Source: Luteibaculum sp964627445 (GTDB lineage: Bacteria; Bacteroidota; Bacteroidia; Flavobacteriales_D; Luteibaculaceae). From it: 64,000 nucleotides of DNA. This document shows, piece by piece, positions 33,752-42,793 of this stretch. Below the pieces are notes generated by a model, which had not been told where the DNA came from, ran no database searches, and worked only from the letters and a program-made list of their open reading frames with translations. The stretch is from NCBI GenBank assembly GCA_964627445.1, contig CAZVJF010000011.1, positions 19,713 through 83,712 of the forward strand, written 5' to 3'. Both the position numbers and the translations under genes were made by a program. Numbering within the stretch: position 1 is the first letter of the stretch; the number at the start of each line of letters is the position of its first letter.

Positions 33752-34597
33752 ATGTACTACAACGCACTGCAGGAGCTGCTGCCCATTGCCATTAAAGAAG
33801 ATATAGCTACGGGCGATGTTACAGCGCTGGCTTGCATTCCCAAGGATAAAACAGGTAAAGCCCAGCTTATTCAAAAGCAACCCGGGGTAATTGCCGGACT
33901 GCATTACATTGCTCCTATTTTTGAGGCTTTTGACCCCAACATTCAGGTTTCGCTGTTTGCCCAAAACGGAGATTACCATGCCGAAAAAAAAGTGCTCGCA
34001 GAAATTAGTGGTAACAGCCAAGCCTTGCTTAGTGGAGAACGGCTGATGCTGAATTTGCTGCAGCGCATGAGCGGTATTGCCACCAAAACGCGCAAGCTGA
34101 GCCTGTTGATCGCTGACTACAAAACGCGCCTGCTAGACACTAGAAAAACAGCACCCGGCCTCCGTGTTTTTGATAAAGAAGCCGTGGCCATAGGCGGTGG
34201 TGTTAATCACCGTATGGGACTGTACGACATGGTGATGATCAAAGACAACCACATTGACCATGCGGGTGGTATAGCTAAAGCCATTACGAACTGCGAAAAC
34301 TACCTCCAACAACACCAGCTCGATATAGAGATTGAAGTAGAAGCGCGCAGTATGGAGGAAGTGAAAGAAATCATGCAGTTTCCTTCGGTAAGCCGTATTT
34401 TATTGGATAATTTCACCCCAAAAGCTACTGAAGAGGCCGTGGCTTTAATAGCAGGAAAAAAAATAACCGAGTCCTCGGGCGGTATTACAGAAACTACCTT
34501 GGTAGACTACGCTAAAGCTGGGGTAGATTTCATTTCTGTTGGTGCATTAACACACTCCGTACGTGCCCTGGATTTGAGTCTTAAAGAAGTCTCATGA
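33752..34597 (+). CDS. nadC: Nicotinate-nucleotide diphosphorylase (carboxylating)
   Basis: A 281-aa enzyme converting quinolinate and PRPP to nicotinate mononucleotide in NAD synthesis. DTRKTAPGLRVFDKEAVAIGGGVNHRMGL binds quinolinate and the ESSGGITETT... DFISVGALTHS block binds PRPP. Length is normal. nadA and nadB are not here. It overlaps the next gene as ATGA. Confidence 0.96.
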   Translation: MYYNALQELLPIAIKEDIATGDVTALACIPKDKTGKAQLIQKQPGVIAGLHYIAPIFEAFDPNIQVSLFAQNGDYHAEKKVLAEISGNSQALLSGERLMLNLLQRMSGIATKTRKLSLLIADYKTRLLDTRKTAPGLRVFDKEAVAIGGGVNHRMGLYDMVMIKDNHIDHAGGIAKAITNCENYLQQHQLDIEIEVEARSMEEVKEIMQFPSVSRILLDNFTPKATEEAVALIAGKKITESSGGITETTLVDYAKAGVDFISVGALTHSVRALDLSLKEVS

Positions 34598-35556
34598 CTT
34601 TTGAAGAGCGCATAAAAAATTGGAGTTGGGTAAAAACTCTAATGGCTACGGCAGAAAAAATAAAGCTGCCTGGCTTTGAAGGATTGTCGCTTTACACACT
34701 CATCCGTTTTTTGATACTGGGGCTACAACAAGGAAAAATAAATACCCGTGCGGCTGCCATTTCCTTCCGGGTTATTTTGGCCATAGCGCCCACCTTTATC
34801 TTGCTTATATCGCTGATTCCTTATATCCCTATTGAGAATTTTCAAAGCAACATCATCTCCAGCATAGAGAGTGTCCTCCCACCTTCTACCTTCGACTTGG
34901 TAGATGAGGTATTGGTAGACCTCATCCAAAGAAAACACGATACGCTGGTATCCATAACCTTTGTCATTGGGGTTTTTTATGCCTCCAACAGTATCAAAGC
35001 ACTGCTGGAAGGATTGAGCGGTGCCTTCTTCCTCGCAAAAAAGCAAAACCCCATAAAACAACGCCTAATATCTATTGGCCTTATTGTGTTGCTTCCTATT
35101 TTCCTCGGTGGAGCTTTTGTTTTGCAGGCAAGCAGCTCCTTTGTTATTGATTGGTTGTTATCCCACAATTTATTGGGCGAAGGACTAGAATACCTGTTGG
35201 TGCTCGTAGCCAAGTGGTTCTTGGTTTGGTTCTTAATTAATACCGCCATTTCTGTATTGTACAACATCGCCAACGCAGCTAAAAAGAAGTGGCGTTTTGT
35301 TACGGCAGGATCCATGTTTGCTGCGGTACTTATCATCGTAGTTTCGCAAGGTTTTGCCTTTTACGTAAACAACTTTGGGCAGTTCAATAAAATTTACGGT
35401 TCTTTAGGTACGGTGGTTATCTTACTCATTTGGATACAGCTTATTGTGTTCTTACTGTTGTTAGGTTTTGAATTAAACACCAGTTTATCTAAAGCGCGGA
35501 AACAGATGCGCTTGGATGAAAACCAAGACGAAATAATACCCGAACCCGAAGTATGA
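34594..35556 (+). CDS. YihY/BrkB-type membrane protein
   Basis: A 320-aa multi-pass membrane protein of the YihY/UPF0761 family (formerly linked with RNase BN). Conserved features are the early TRAAAISFRVILAIAPTFILL helix and NSIKALLEGL, followed by four to five more helices. The function of the family is unsettled. It is translationally coupled with nadC, and its end overlaps the DUF2147 gene by 4 nt. Confidence 0.9.
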   Translation: MTFEERIKNWSWVKTLMATAEKIKLPGFEGLSLYTLIRFLILGLQQGKINTRAAAISFRVILAIAPTFILLISLIPYIPIENFQSNIISSIESVLPPSTFDLVDEVLVDLIQRKHDTLVSITFVIGVFYASNSIKALLEGLSGAFFLAKKQNPIKQRLISIGLIVLLPIFLGGAFVLQASSSFVIDWLLSHNLLGEGLEYLLVLVAKWFLVWFLINTAISVLYNIANAAKKKWRFVTAGSMFAAVLIIVVSQGFAFYVNNFGQFNKIYGSLGTVVILLIWIQLIVFLLLLGFELNTSLSKARKQMRLDENQDEIIPEPEV

Positions 35557-35987
35557 AGTTCTTTTTTTCCCTCCTATTGCTTTATCTCACATGTTCCACT
35601 GTCAGTGCACAAGATATCTTTGGGCGATGGAAAACCATTGATGACGAAACAGAAAAGGTGAAAGCCATTGTGAACATTTACGAAAAAGACCACAAGGCCT
35701 ACGGTAGCATTGAAGAAATATTTAGAGGCCCCACTGAAAACCCAGACCCCTATTGTACGCCTTGCAAAGACGACCGCAAAGACCAGCGCGTTATCGGTAT
35801 GGAAATTATCCGCGGCCTAGAGCAAGACGAAAATGAATGGGAGGATGGCACCATCTTAGACCCCGAAAACGGTAAAGTCTACGATTGCAAATTATGGGTG
35901 GATGAAGAAGACGCTAACCTGTTGAACGTCCGTGGCTACATAGCCATTTTTTACCGCACGCAAACCTGGGTTCGGGTGGAGGATTGA
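35553..35987 (+). CDS. DUF2147 family exported protein
   Basis: A 144-aa protein with a signal peptide (to about residue 19) and the DUF2147 fold: IFGRWKTIDDET at the start, PYCTPCKDDRKDQRVIGMEIIRGL and a WEDGTILDPENGKVYDCKLW strand block. Members are lipocalin-like periplasmic proteins of unknown function. Three cysteines are present, two as CTPC. Last gene of the nadC run; the flippase gene ends 2 nt away in the opposite direction. Confidence 0.88.
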   Translation: MKFFFSLLLLYLTCSTVSAQDIFGRWKTIDDETEKVKAIVNIYEKDHKAYGSIEEIFRGPTENPDPYCTPCKDDRKDQRVIGMEIIRGLEQDENEWEDGTILDPENGKVYDCKLWVDEEDANLLNVRGYIAIFYRTQTWVRVED

Positions 35988-35989
35988 GG

Positions 35990-37459
35990 TTAAAGCGAAA
36001 ACAATTCCAAAACTCCCTTTCTATCTCTTACGACTCCTGTTACTTTGAGGCCAATTAAAAATGAGAGAACGGTAATTATGGCGATTAATGTCTCCATATA
36101 AAATGACAACACCCACAGTTGCCCGTAAAAATATACCAAGACAGAAAAACAAAAAACGGCCAAAATCCTTCCATGTAAAGCCACGAAAGGACTCAAACCA
36201 AAGTGTTTTTTAACGAAGAAAAAGCGCATTATGTTATTGAGTAAAAGAGCCAAGAATGTACCTAGAGCGCAGCCTTCAATACCTAAGGTGTAAATAAATA
36301 CATAATTAAATACTGCGAGACTTATCAGTAGAAAGAGGTTAAAGTAAAAGTTAACTCGATATCGAGTGCTTGTTGCTATGATTTGAGTGTTTACACCAAA
36401 AACCATATTACTTAGGTGTGCCAATCCTATAAAATAAGCCACCCAGATGTACGGTGCATAGATCTGACCAGTGGGCATTAATTGCAACAATATAGGAGCA
36501 GCACTTAACAAGACTAAGAAAAAAAGTCCTCCCACCAGTGCCATGGATAAAGAGCTTTTTTGATAAATCGCGAGGATTTTGGCAGTTTTATTTTCCTTCC
36601 AGGCTTCCCCAACCACGGGTGCGGCTATTTTTACAATTACGCGATTGGGTATAGAAACTAAAGTTCCGAAGAAAAATAAGACTGTATATAAGCCATTTTC
36701 CAGTGTTCCCAAGATGTATATAATCATGATAAAATCGAGTTCACGTAGGAAATAGGAGCTGACCGAGGCCATATAACCAAAGTATGATGTAGAGAAAACA
36801 TCCCTGATTTTCGGAAACTTTATTCCTCCCTCTCTTTTGAACCCCTCCTTCAAAAGGTTGCTAACTACCGTCAGAAACAGCCAAATCGTGGGAAAACAGA
36901 GCGCCAGCGCATAACAATACAATAAGGTATTGAAGGGTATAATTTGAAAATAAAGAGAGCCCAGGGAGGCAATAATGAGAATGCGCTGTAAAACATCCTG
37001 CGACAAAATTCCTGCAATCGTATTCTTGTGTTGTATTAAAAAATGATCTAAATGGCTAAAAAGCAACTTGGCGACTGCAACTATTACTAGCATTTCCGTG
37101 TAGGGCAATAATACGGCCGCCTTACCCGAAAATATCACCTGCTGTAAACCAAAAGTTAATCCTATAATCAACAGGACACCCAACACTGCGTATAGAAACG
37201 ATATGAGATAAAACCCTTTTCTATTGGCAGGAGAGGTCTTAATTTGAGGATACATTCTTACGACAGCTCCATCGAAACCAAAAAAAGCAGTGATACCACC
37301 AATGGTAGCAAAGGAGGTAAAAGCTTTAAGCAAGCCAATTTCTGAAGGTGTTAAGATGTAGGGTTGTAAAACACCTGCGTTAAGAAAACCCAATAGGACA
37401 CCAATTATTACCAAGAGGGTACCCGAAAAAATTTGCTTACGTATTTCGGTCTGAATCAT
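35990..37459 (-). CDS. Polysaccharide flippase (Wzx/MATE-like)
   Basis: A 489-aa protein with about fourteen membrane helices of the oligosaccharide-flippase/MurJ-MATE superfamily (GVLLGFLNAGVLQPYILTP at the start, then GLLKAFTSFATIGG). It would move lipid-linked sugar units across the inner membrane. Together with two glycosyltransferases, an amidotransferase and a sulfotransferase it forms a minus-strand surface-glycan operon; its start overlaps the preceding glycosyltransferase by 4 nt. The exact glycan is unknown. Confidence 0.87.
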   Translation of the reverse strand: MIQTEIRKQIFSGTLLVIIGVLLGFLNAGVLQPYILTPSEIGLLKAFTSFATIGGITAFFGFDGAVVRMYPQIKTSPANRKGFYLISFLYAVLGVLLIIGLTFGLQQVIFSGKAAVLLPYTEMLVIVAVAKLLFSHLDHFLIQHKNTIAGILSQDVLQRILIIASLGSLYFQIIPFNTLLYCYALALCFPTIWLFLTVVSNLLKEGFKREGGIKFPKIRDVFSTSYFGYMASVSSYFLRELDFIMIIYILGTLENGLYTVLFFFGTLVSIPNRVIVKIAAPVVGEAWKENKTAKILAIYQKSSLSMALVGGLFFLVLLSAAPILLQLMPTGQIYAPYIWVAYFIGLAHLSNMVFGVNTQIIATSTRYRVNFYFNLFLLISLAVFNYVFIYTLGIEGCALGTFLALLLNNIMRFFFVKKHFGLSPFVALHGRILAVFCFSVLVYFYGQLWVLSFYMETLIAIITVLSFLIGLKVTGVVRDRKGVLELFSL

Positions 37460-38640
37460 TGGTAGAGCGACAGTAAGGCTTGGTTTTCTTTTAGGCCACT
37501 ACAGTTTTGCATTAAATATGCTCTGCCTTTTTCACCAAATTCTTTTAGCTCACCTGGGGCCATCGCAGTTAACCGCTCCAGTTGCATTAGTAATGACTTT
37601 TGATCCGTATACACCAAACCGTTTTCGGCCCTTCTAATGAGCGCTTCCTGAGGTTTGCAATTAGATGCTAATATGAACTTGGCGAAGTACATATACTGGT
37701 AAATTTTATTTGCAACACCAGAGTTATGCTGATCATTGGGAATAAAAGGAGCCAGACTGATGTCTGCATTTGCAATGTATGAGGGAAGTTGGGAAAGTTT
37801 TATCCAAGGGATATACGTTACATTACAATGGAGTTCATGGCTCTTTGTTAGCTGGTAGAACGCGGATTCATCTGCTTTATCCACAGGGCCAATAAGAACC
37901 ACATGAAAAGCTGATGCCAATTCACCCAAATCTATTAGTGCATGCAATAAATTAAAAATACCCCGCCTTTTGGCAATAGCACCAAAATAAAACAAAACCC
38001 TGCGGTTGGTTTCGTACTCTATGGGCTGTACCTCCTGTAAGTCAAACCACTGGGTGTCAATGTAGTTTGGCATCGTTAACCAGGTCTTCCCCTTTAACTC
38101 TGGATATCGTTGCTGCAACTCCCTCGCATAGGTATCACTTAAGGTAATCACCACATCTGCAAAATTCAGATATCTACTCTCTTTGTGAAACCAACGCTGA
38201 GGGTTTACGAATACTTTTCTGATACCGTGATTTGCCCACGAGTACGACTGTATGGCGACTGGATAGTTCTCATGTAAATCCAGAAAAAGTTTGGGTTTTC
38301 CCTGCCACCTTTGTTTTTCCTTATATCCGATTTTAGCCATATACAAGTCATGTACATGAATGTTTTTCGGACACTGAGTGATCGTGATTTTTAATAAAAA
38401 TACCCATAGACGTTCATACCAGTCCAGACGGTTCATGAGCAAATACAGAAGGTTTTTCACCATGCGAGGTATGTAAAATGCCGTCACAGTCGCGCCATTC
38501 CATTGGGTAACCTTAGCCTCACTTCGTTTAAATCGCAGGCAAAAAACATGCACGGCTAGCGATTGGCTCGCTAAAAACCTAACCTGCTTACAAACACGAA
38601 CATCTGAAAAGAAGGTATTATCTACTACGACAACATTCAA
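37456..38640 (-). CDS. GT4-like glycosyltransferase
   Basis: A 394-aa GT-B enzyme. The C-terminal half carries the donor-binding pattern VLFYFGAIAKRRGI, then SLAPFIPNDQHNSGVANKIYQYMYF. The N-terminal half has the Rossmann-like DVRVCKQVRFLASQS and an HDLYMAKIGY segment. The sugar and acceptor are not predictable. It overlaps the upstream asnB-like and downstream flippase genes by 4 nt each. Confidence 0.87.
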   Translation of the reverse strand: MNVVVVDNTFFSDVRVCKQVRFLASQSLAVHVFCLRFKRSEAKVTQWNGATVTAFYIPRMVKNLLYLLMNRLDWYERLWVFLLKITITQCPKNIHVHDLYMAKIGYKEKQRWQGKPKLFLDLHENYPVAIQSYSWANHGIRKVFVNPQRWFHKESRYLNFADVVITLSDTYARELQQRYPELKGKTWLTMPNYIDTQWFDLQEVQPIEYETNRRVLFYFGAIAKRRGIFNLLHALIDLGELASAFHVVLIGPVDKADESAFYQLTKSHELHCNVTYIPWIKLSQLPSYIANADISLAPFIPNDQHNSGVANKIYQYMYFAKFILASNCKPQEALIRRAENGLVYTDQKSLLMQLERLTAMAPGELKEFGEKGRAYLMQNCSGLKENQALLSLYQ

Positions 38641-40472
38641 GACTTGAAAGATTCTAAGTTCTTATAAAGGAAATAGCACTGGATAGAAACCCAGTCTGGA
38701 GCAGTTTCGCCATATTTTGGATCATAAACTCCACGATTCATTAAAAATTGTTTCGAATCGCCAGCCAATGCCTTCAATTTTTTATGTGATAACCACCTAT
38801 TCTGCGGAGGTTCATATCCAATCTTATCCTTACGCCATACGATTGCTTTAGGCAAATAGGCTTCCATTGCTTTTCTTAAAATGAATTTTGTCCAGGCATT
38901 ATTAATCTGTCGATCCATAGGTAGAGCAAGCGAAAAATCTACCAATTCGTGACTTAAAAATGGAAGGCGAACCTCCCTGGAAAATGCCATTGAATTGCGG
39001 TCGGAATACCGCAACAAATTATTTAATCCCGAGCCGGTTAAACGATACTTAAGTCGTTCCTTAAAGGCACCTCCTTTTTTAATATTTGGATTGGGCACGT
39101 GTTTATGTGCGTCAAAAAACTCTAGGTGCAAATGTTTCGGACGTATCCTTGAAAAGTATTGGTCTCGTACCTTTTCATACAGAACTGGACTTAAGTTTAT
39201 TACTTTATCATAAACAGGAAACTTAAACGGCACTCCAAATAACGCTTTATATGCCCTCAGTGCACCCTTATAAAGTTTGGTATCCGTTTTCCGTAATTCT
39301 CTGAAATAATCGGGATAAAAACTATGATAACCTGCCAAGTACTCATCAGCACCTTGGCCGTCAAGAAGCACGGTTACCCCAGTTTGGTTTGCCAACTCCA
39401 TCACTTTCCACTGGGCAAATACGCTAGCTGATCCACAAACCTCTTCCTGATGAAACTGAAATTTCTCTATGTGACTGCTGAGGTCTTCTGCATCGGGAAA
39501 GGTTTCGTAACCGCTCACCTGCTTACCCTCTAATACCTGATGGATATACTTGCCTTCATCCTTTGAAAAATCTTTAAACCGAGCACTAAATGCATATTGG
39601 GCTTGCTTGCCTTGGAGCATGTCATGCACGGCACAAAGGATGGATGATGAGTCCAAACCACCAGATAAACTAGAGCCCACTTTTACATCGGCTCTTAATC
39701 GTCTTTCTATTGATGTAAAGAACAGCTGGCGGAACTTTTCAATATCCTGCTCCAAGGTTTCGGCAAATGTAGTGTGCTGCTGAACAGCAGGCACGTAATA
39801 TGTATTGGTTACCAGTTTCCCCTCTTTAAATATGCCATAGGTAGCAGGAGGAAACTCCTTAATGCCATGGTAATACGTACTATCTGGTGCGTTGGGCTGG
39901 CTTACCGATTTGAAAATTAAGTAAGCGGCAAGTCGACTCTCATTCACGCCATCGGAGTGGCCAAAATTAACGACTGCTTTGATTTCGGAACCAAAAATTA
40001 ACCGTCCCTGCTGCAGTTGATAATACAATGGCTTCTCCCCAAACCGGTCACGAGCTAGAAAAAGCTCCTGCGCTTCGTTATCCCAGATAGCAATGGCAAA
40101 CATCCCATCCAAATGTTGTAACATAGCTGCACCATACTTTTCGTAGAGTGCTAAAATTACCTCGGTATCTGTTTGAGTTGTAAATGGCACGCCCTCTGAG
40201 CTCAACGCAGAACGTAACTCTTTATAGTTATAGATCTCTCCATTAAAAACAATTTGAAATCGGCCCGAGGCACTTTCCATGGGTTGATTCCCCTGCTCAC
40301 TCAAATCTATAATGGATAAACGCCGATGTCCCAGATATACATGGCACCCACTTTCTTCCCAAACACCATAAGCATCGGGACCTCGATGGATCATTTTATC
40401 TAAGGCTCTACGAAAGGCCAAACGCGATTGATCATCTACCTGAATACCAACACTTCCAAGTATTCCGCACAT
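38637..40472 (-). CDS. asnB: Asparagine synthase-type glutamine amidotransferase
   Basis: A 611-aa AsnB-type enzyme. Cys2 is the class II glutaminase nucleophile (MCGILGSVG), followed by RRLSIIDLS, and the synthetase half has the ATP-pyrophosphatase loop SSLSGGLDSSSI. Within a glycan operon such proteins often amidate an acidic sugar instead of making free asparagine (inference). The true substrate could still be aspartate. It starts 1 nt after the sulfotransferase stop. Confidence 0.85.
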   Translation of the reverse strand: MCGILGSVGIQVDDQSRLAFRRALDKMIHRGPDAYGVWEESGCHVYLGHRRLSIIDLSEQGNQPMESASGRFQIVFNGEIYNYKELRSALSSEGVPFTTQTDTEVILALYEKYGAAMLQHLDGMFAIAIWDNEAQELFLARDRFGEKPLYYQLQQGRLIFGSEIKAVVNFGHSDGVNESRLAAYLIFKSVSQPNAPDSTYYHGIKEFPPATYGIFKEGKLVTNTYYVPAVQQHTTFAETLEQDIEKFRQLFFTSIERRLRADVKVGSSLSGGLDSSSILCAVHDMLQGKQAQYAFSARFKDFSKDEGKYIHQVLEGKQVSGYETFPDAEDLSSHIEKFQFHQEEVCGSASVFAQWKVMELANQTGVTVLLDGQGADEYLAGYHSFYPDYFRELRKTDTKLYKGALRAYKALFGVPFKFPVYDKVINLSPVLYEKVRDQYFSRIRPKHLHLEFFDAHKHVPNPNIKKGGAFKERLKYRLTGSGLNNLLRYSDRNSMAFSREVRLPFLSHELVDFSLALPMDRQINNAWTKFILRKAMEAYLPKAIVWRKDKIGYEPPQNRWLSHKKLKALAGDSKQFLMNRGVYDPKYGETAPDWVSIQCYFLYKNLESFKS

Positions 40473-40473
40473 A

Positions 40474-41370
40474 CTATAAAATCCAAGGTGTTTTTCGCTC
40501 TAAAAATGCTTCTAGTTCAGCCACTTGAGGCCTAAAATAGGCTTCTAATTGAGATTGAAGTGACTCTGAGACCGTCCTTTTCATTTTACCACTGTTATGA
40601 ATTTTGGCTACAGGAAATTTATCGAGGGGTAGCTCAATTTCTAGATACCTCAGCAAGCTTTGAAAGGACTCCTCGAAATCACTCTGATAATCCTCTATAA
40701 ATATAATGTATGGACTATAACCATGGGACTTAAGTAATTGAATATAAGGCAAGTAAATACTTCTGGAAATTGGGGTCCCATAAGAAGAATACCAGGACGA
40801 CTGCTGAAACAGCGATACTGTATCCCGAGTTTCGTAGTATCTCTGTGCTCGTTCTATCTCCTCCTTAAAGAATGTTTCAACATCTGTATCCTCCGGAAGA
40901 AGGTTAATTTGCTTGTCGTAAAAGAAATGAGAAATCGCTCTTTTAACGGGTGATCGAAGCACCAAAATTACTTTTTGGGGTGCTGGAAAGTACTTGATAA
41001 AATTTCGAAATCCTTCTGGAACAAATAACGTTTGGTGGGAAGCGTTGAGAAGTTGCTTGCCAGGTTTTTTAGGGAAGTAATACAAAAACTGAGATAGCTT
41101 GGCATTGTGCTCTGCCAATACATCTATCTCCTTTCGCATAGGCCCTGCTATATGATCCAGGGCCGCTAAATGATTAAATACCGATGTAGTACCACATTTT
41201 TGAAAACCCATGAGAAAGATCTCTGGTGCCTGCCTGTTTGCAACTATTAAATTCGAAATACCAGGTAAACCCTGCAAGACCCGCTTCGCATTAAGTAAAG
41301 TACTAGAATATGAGATATAATCTTTCACGCTATGAAGCACGTTTCGGTTGGCTGTACTGCCTTTGAACAA
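40474..41370 (-). CDS. PAPS-dependent sulfotransferase
   Basis: A 298-aa sulfotransferase. The PAPS-binding loop FQKCGTTS (56-63) and the 3'-phosphate motif VLRSPVKRAISHF are intact. It should add sulfate to a hydroxyl of a carbohydrate. It opens the glycan operon. TTG 41370 is the start, with a perfect TAAGTTTG -7 element just upstream on the minus strand. No signal peptide: the N-terminal stretch of about 45 residues precedes the catalytic loop. Confidence 0.85.
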   Translation of the reverse strand: MFKGSTANRNVLHSVKDYISYSSTLLNAKRVLQGLPGISNLIVANRQAPEIFLMGFQKCGTTSVFNHLAALDHIAGPMRKEIDVLAEHNAKLSQFLYYFPKKPGKQLLNASHQTLFVPEGFRNFIKYFPAPQKVILVLRSPVKRAISHFFYDKQINLLPEDTDVETFFKEEIERAQRYYETRDTVSLFQQSSWYSSYGTPISRSIYLPYIQLLKSHGYSPYIIFIEDYQSDFEESFQSLLRYLEIELPLDKFPVAKIHNSGKMKRTVSESLQSQLEAYFRPQVAELEAFLERKTPWIL

Positions 41371-41389
41371 AAAATGAACGCAATATAAC

Positions 41390-41397
41390 CAAACTTA
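41390..41397 (-). promoter_or_regulatory. Candidate sulfotransferase-operon promoter -7 element
   Basis: Minus-strand TAAGTTTG (TAnnTTTG) about 20 nt upstream of the TTG start at 41370; a TTG lies 14 nt further upstream. Confidence 0.45.
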
Positions 41398-41467
41398 AAC
41401 CGCATACCTCTCAACTTTGATACAGCAAAGGTGTTAACTTGGCCGTCTCCACGTAGCCATACCATCC

Positions 41468-42793
41468 ATGCTTCAAGTATTTCTACCTGATTCTTGTATC
41501 CCAGAACTGCGCTATTGCATAGAGTGCCTTTTGTTTGATTTTTTACCTCTGAGAAATCAGCTCGTGCAACATGTATCTTCGGATGATCAGGTATGCTTTA
41601 GCGGATCCGCTGGTACGCTATACCTAGAAAGCGATTTTTTTACGGCTTTTGAAAACGATGGAATGCTGAGCGAGCGATTCATTCCAACTGTGATTAAACG
41701 AAATACCATTGGTTTGCTTGAACGTAAGTTTCCAGTGGTATCCTTGTACGGTGAAGATCGCTTAACTTCAGAGGGTAACGATTTCACCCTACATGCCGAC
41801 ATCCTCGGTAGCACCTTCTTTATGCTTACCCGCTGGGAAGAAACGGTAAGCACAGAAAAAGACCAGCACGGCCGATTTCCCGATAGAGCATCATTAGCGG
41901 TAAAGCATAATTTTTACCAACGTCCCATCGTAAACGAATATGTAGAATTGCTTTGGGCGCTACTGAAAAAAATTCATCCAGAACTACAACGAAAACCAAG
42001 ATCCTACCAAGCCACGCTAACTTGCGATGTAGACGAACTCCAACGTTGGAAGGGATTAAAAGATGTTGCTTTTTGGAGCTGGTATAACGGAAAACAAGGG
42101 CAGTGGAACGCATTAAAAAAGGATTGGGGATCTATCCTAAAAAAACTTCAGGGATTACCAGACCCTTACTTCAATTTAGAGTGGATGGTAGAACAGGCCA
42201 ACAAGCAAGGAATTTCCACCCACTTCTATCTTAAAGCACTGAGATCTCATCCTAAATACGATCAAAACAAGTACGACCTCAACACATATCGCAGTCTGTG
42301 GAGCAAGCTTCAAAAACTTGAGGCAGGTGTAGGCATGCACCCCTCCTACAACAGCCATGAAGATAAGGTGCTCATGGAAAAGGAACTAAGAAGTTTTACA
42401 GACGCAAAGCTAGGTCCTACCAAAGTTCGACAACACTTTTTGCGCTTCCAAAACCCCAAAACATGGCAAATACAAAATCAACTCGGATTTACCGAAGACA
42501 GCACCATGGGCTTTAGTGATCGTGCTGGTTTTCGTTGTGGCGTGTGCTACCCTTTTCCGGTCTTTGATATTGAAAACAGAAAAAAGCTGGATCTGTATGA
42601 AAACCCATTGCTCTTGATGGAAACCCCTTATCTAAGCCAAAACAAGCACCAAGAGCTTCTAGAAGATGCAGAAACCATAGCGAAAGCCGTAAAAAAATAT
42701 GGCGGAAACAATGTGGTATTGTGGCACAACAGCAACCTGCACTACCGTGAGCACAAGAAGCTTTTTAGTGATTTCTTGAAAATAATTGCCTAG
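41468..42793 (+). CDS. Polysaccharide deacetylase-like (CE4, DUF7033-type) protein
   Basis: A 441-aa protein. The C-terminal ~250 residues show a CE4/NodB-like fold: TCDVDE (Asp187, Asp189), the metal-ligand segment HPSYNSH (His291, His297) and GFRCGVCYPFPVFD. The N-terminal ~180 residues are the long accessory domain seen in Bacteroidota members. It would remove acetyl groups from a polysaccharide or peptidoglycan. No signal peptide, so a cytoplasmic or lipid-linked precursor is possible. It is alone on the plus strand between two minus-strand glycan operons. Confidence 0.78.
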   Translation: MLQVFLPDSCIPELRYCIECLLFDFLPLRNQLVQHVSSDDQVCFSGSAGTLYLESDFFTAFENDGMLSERFIPTVIKRNTIGLLERKFPVVSLYGEDRLTSEGNDFTLHADILGSTFFMLTRWEETVSTEKDQHGRFPDRASLAVKHNFYQRPIVNEYVELLWALLKKIHPELQRKPRSYQATLTCDVDELQRWKGLKDVAFWSWYNGKQGQWNALKKDWGSILKKLQGLPDPYFNLEWMVEQANKQGISTHFYLKALRSHPKYDQNKYDLNTYRSLWSKLQKLEAGVGMHPSYNSHEDKVLMEKELRSFTDAKLGPTKVRQHFLRFQNPKTWQIQNQLGFTEDSTMGFSDRAGFRCGVCYPFPVFDIENRKKLDLYENPLLLMETPYLSQNKHQELLEDAETIAKAVKKYGGNNVVLWHNSNLHYREHKKLFSDFLKIIA

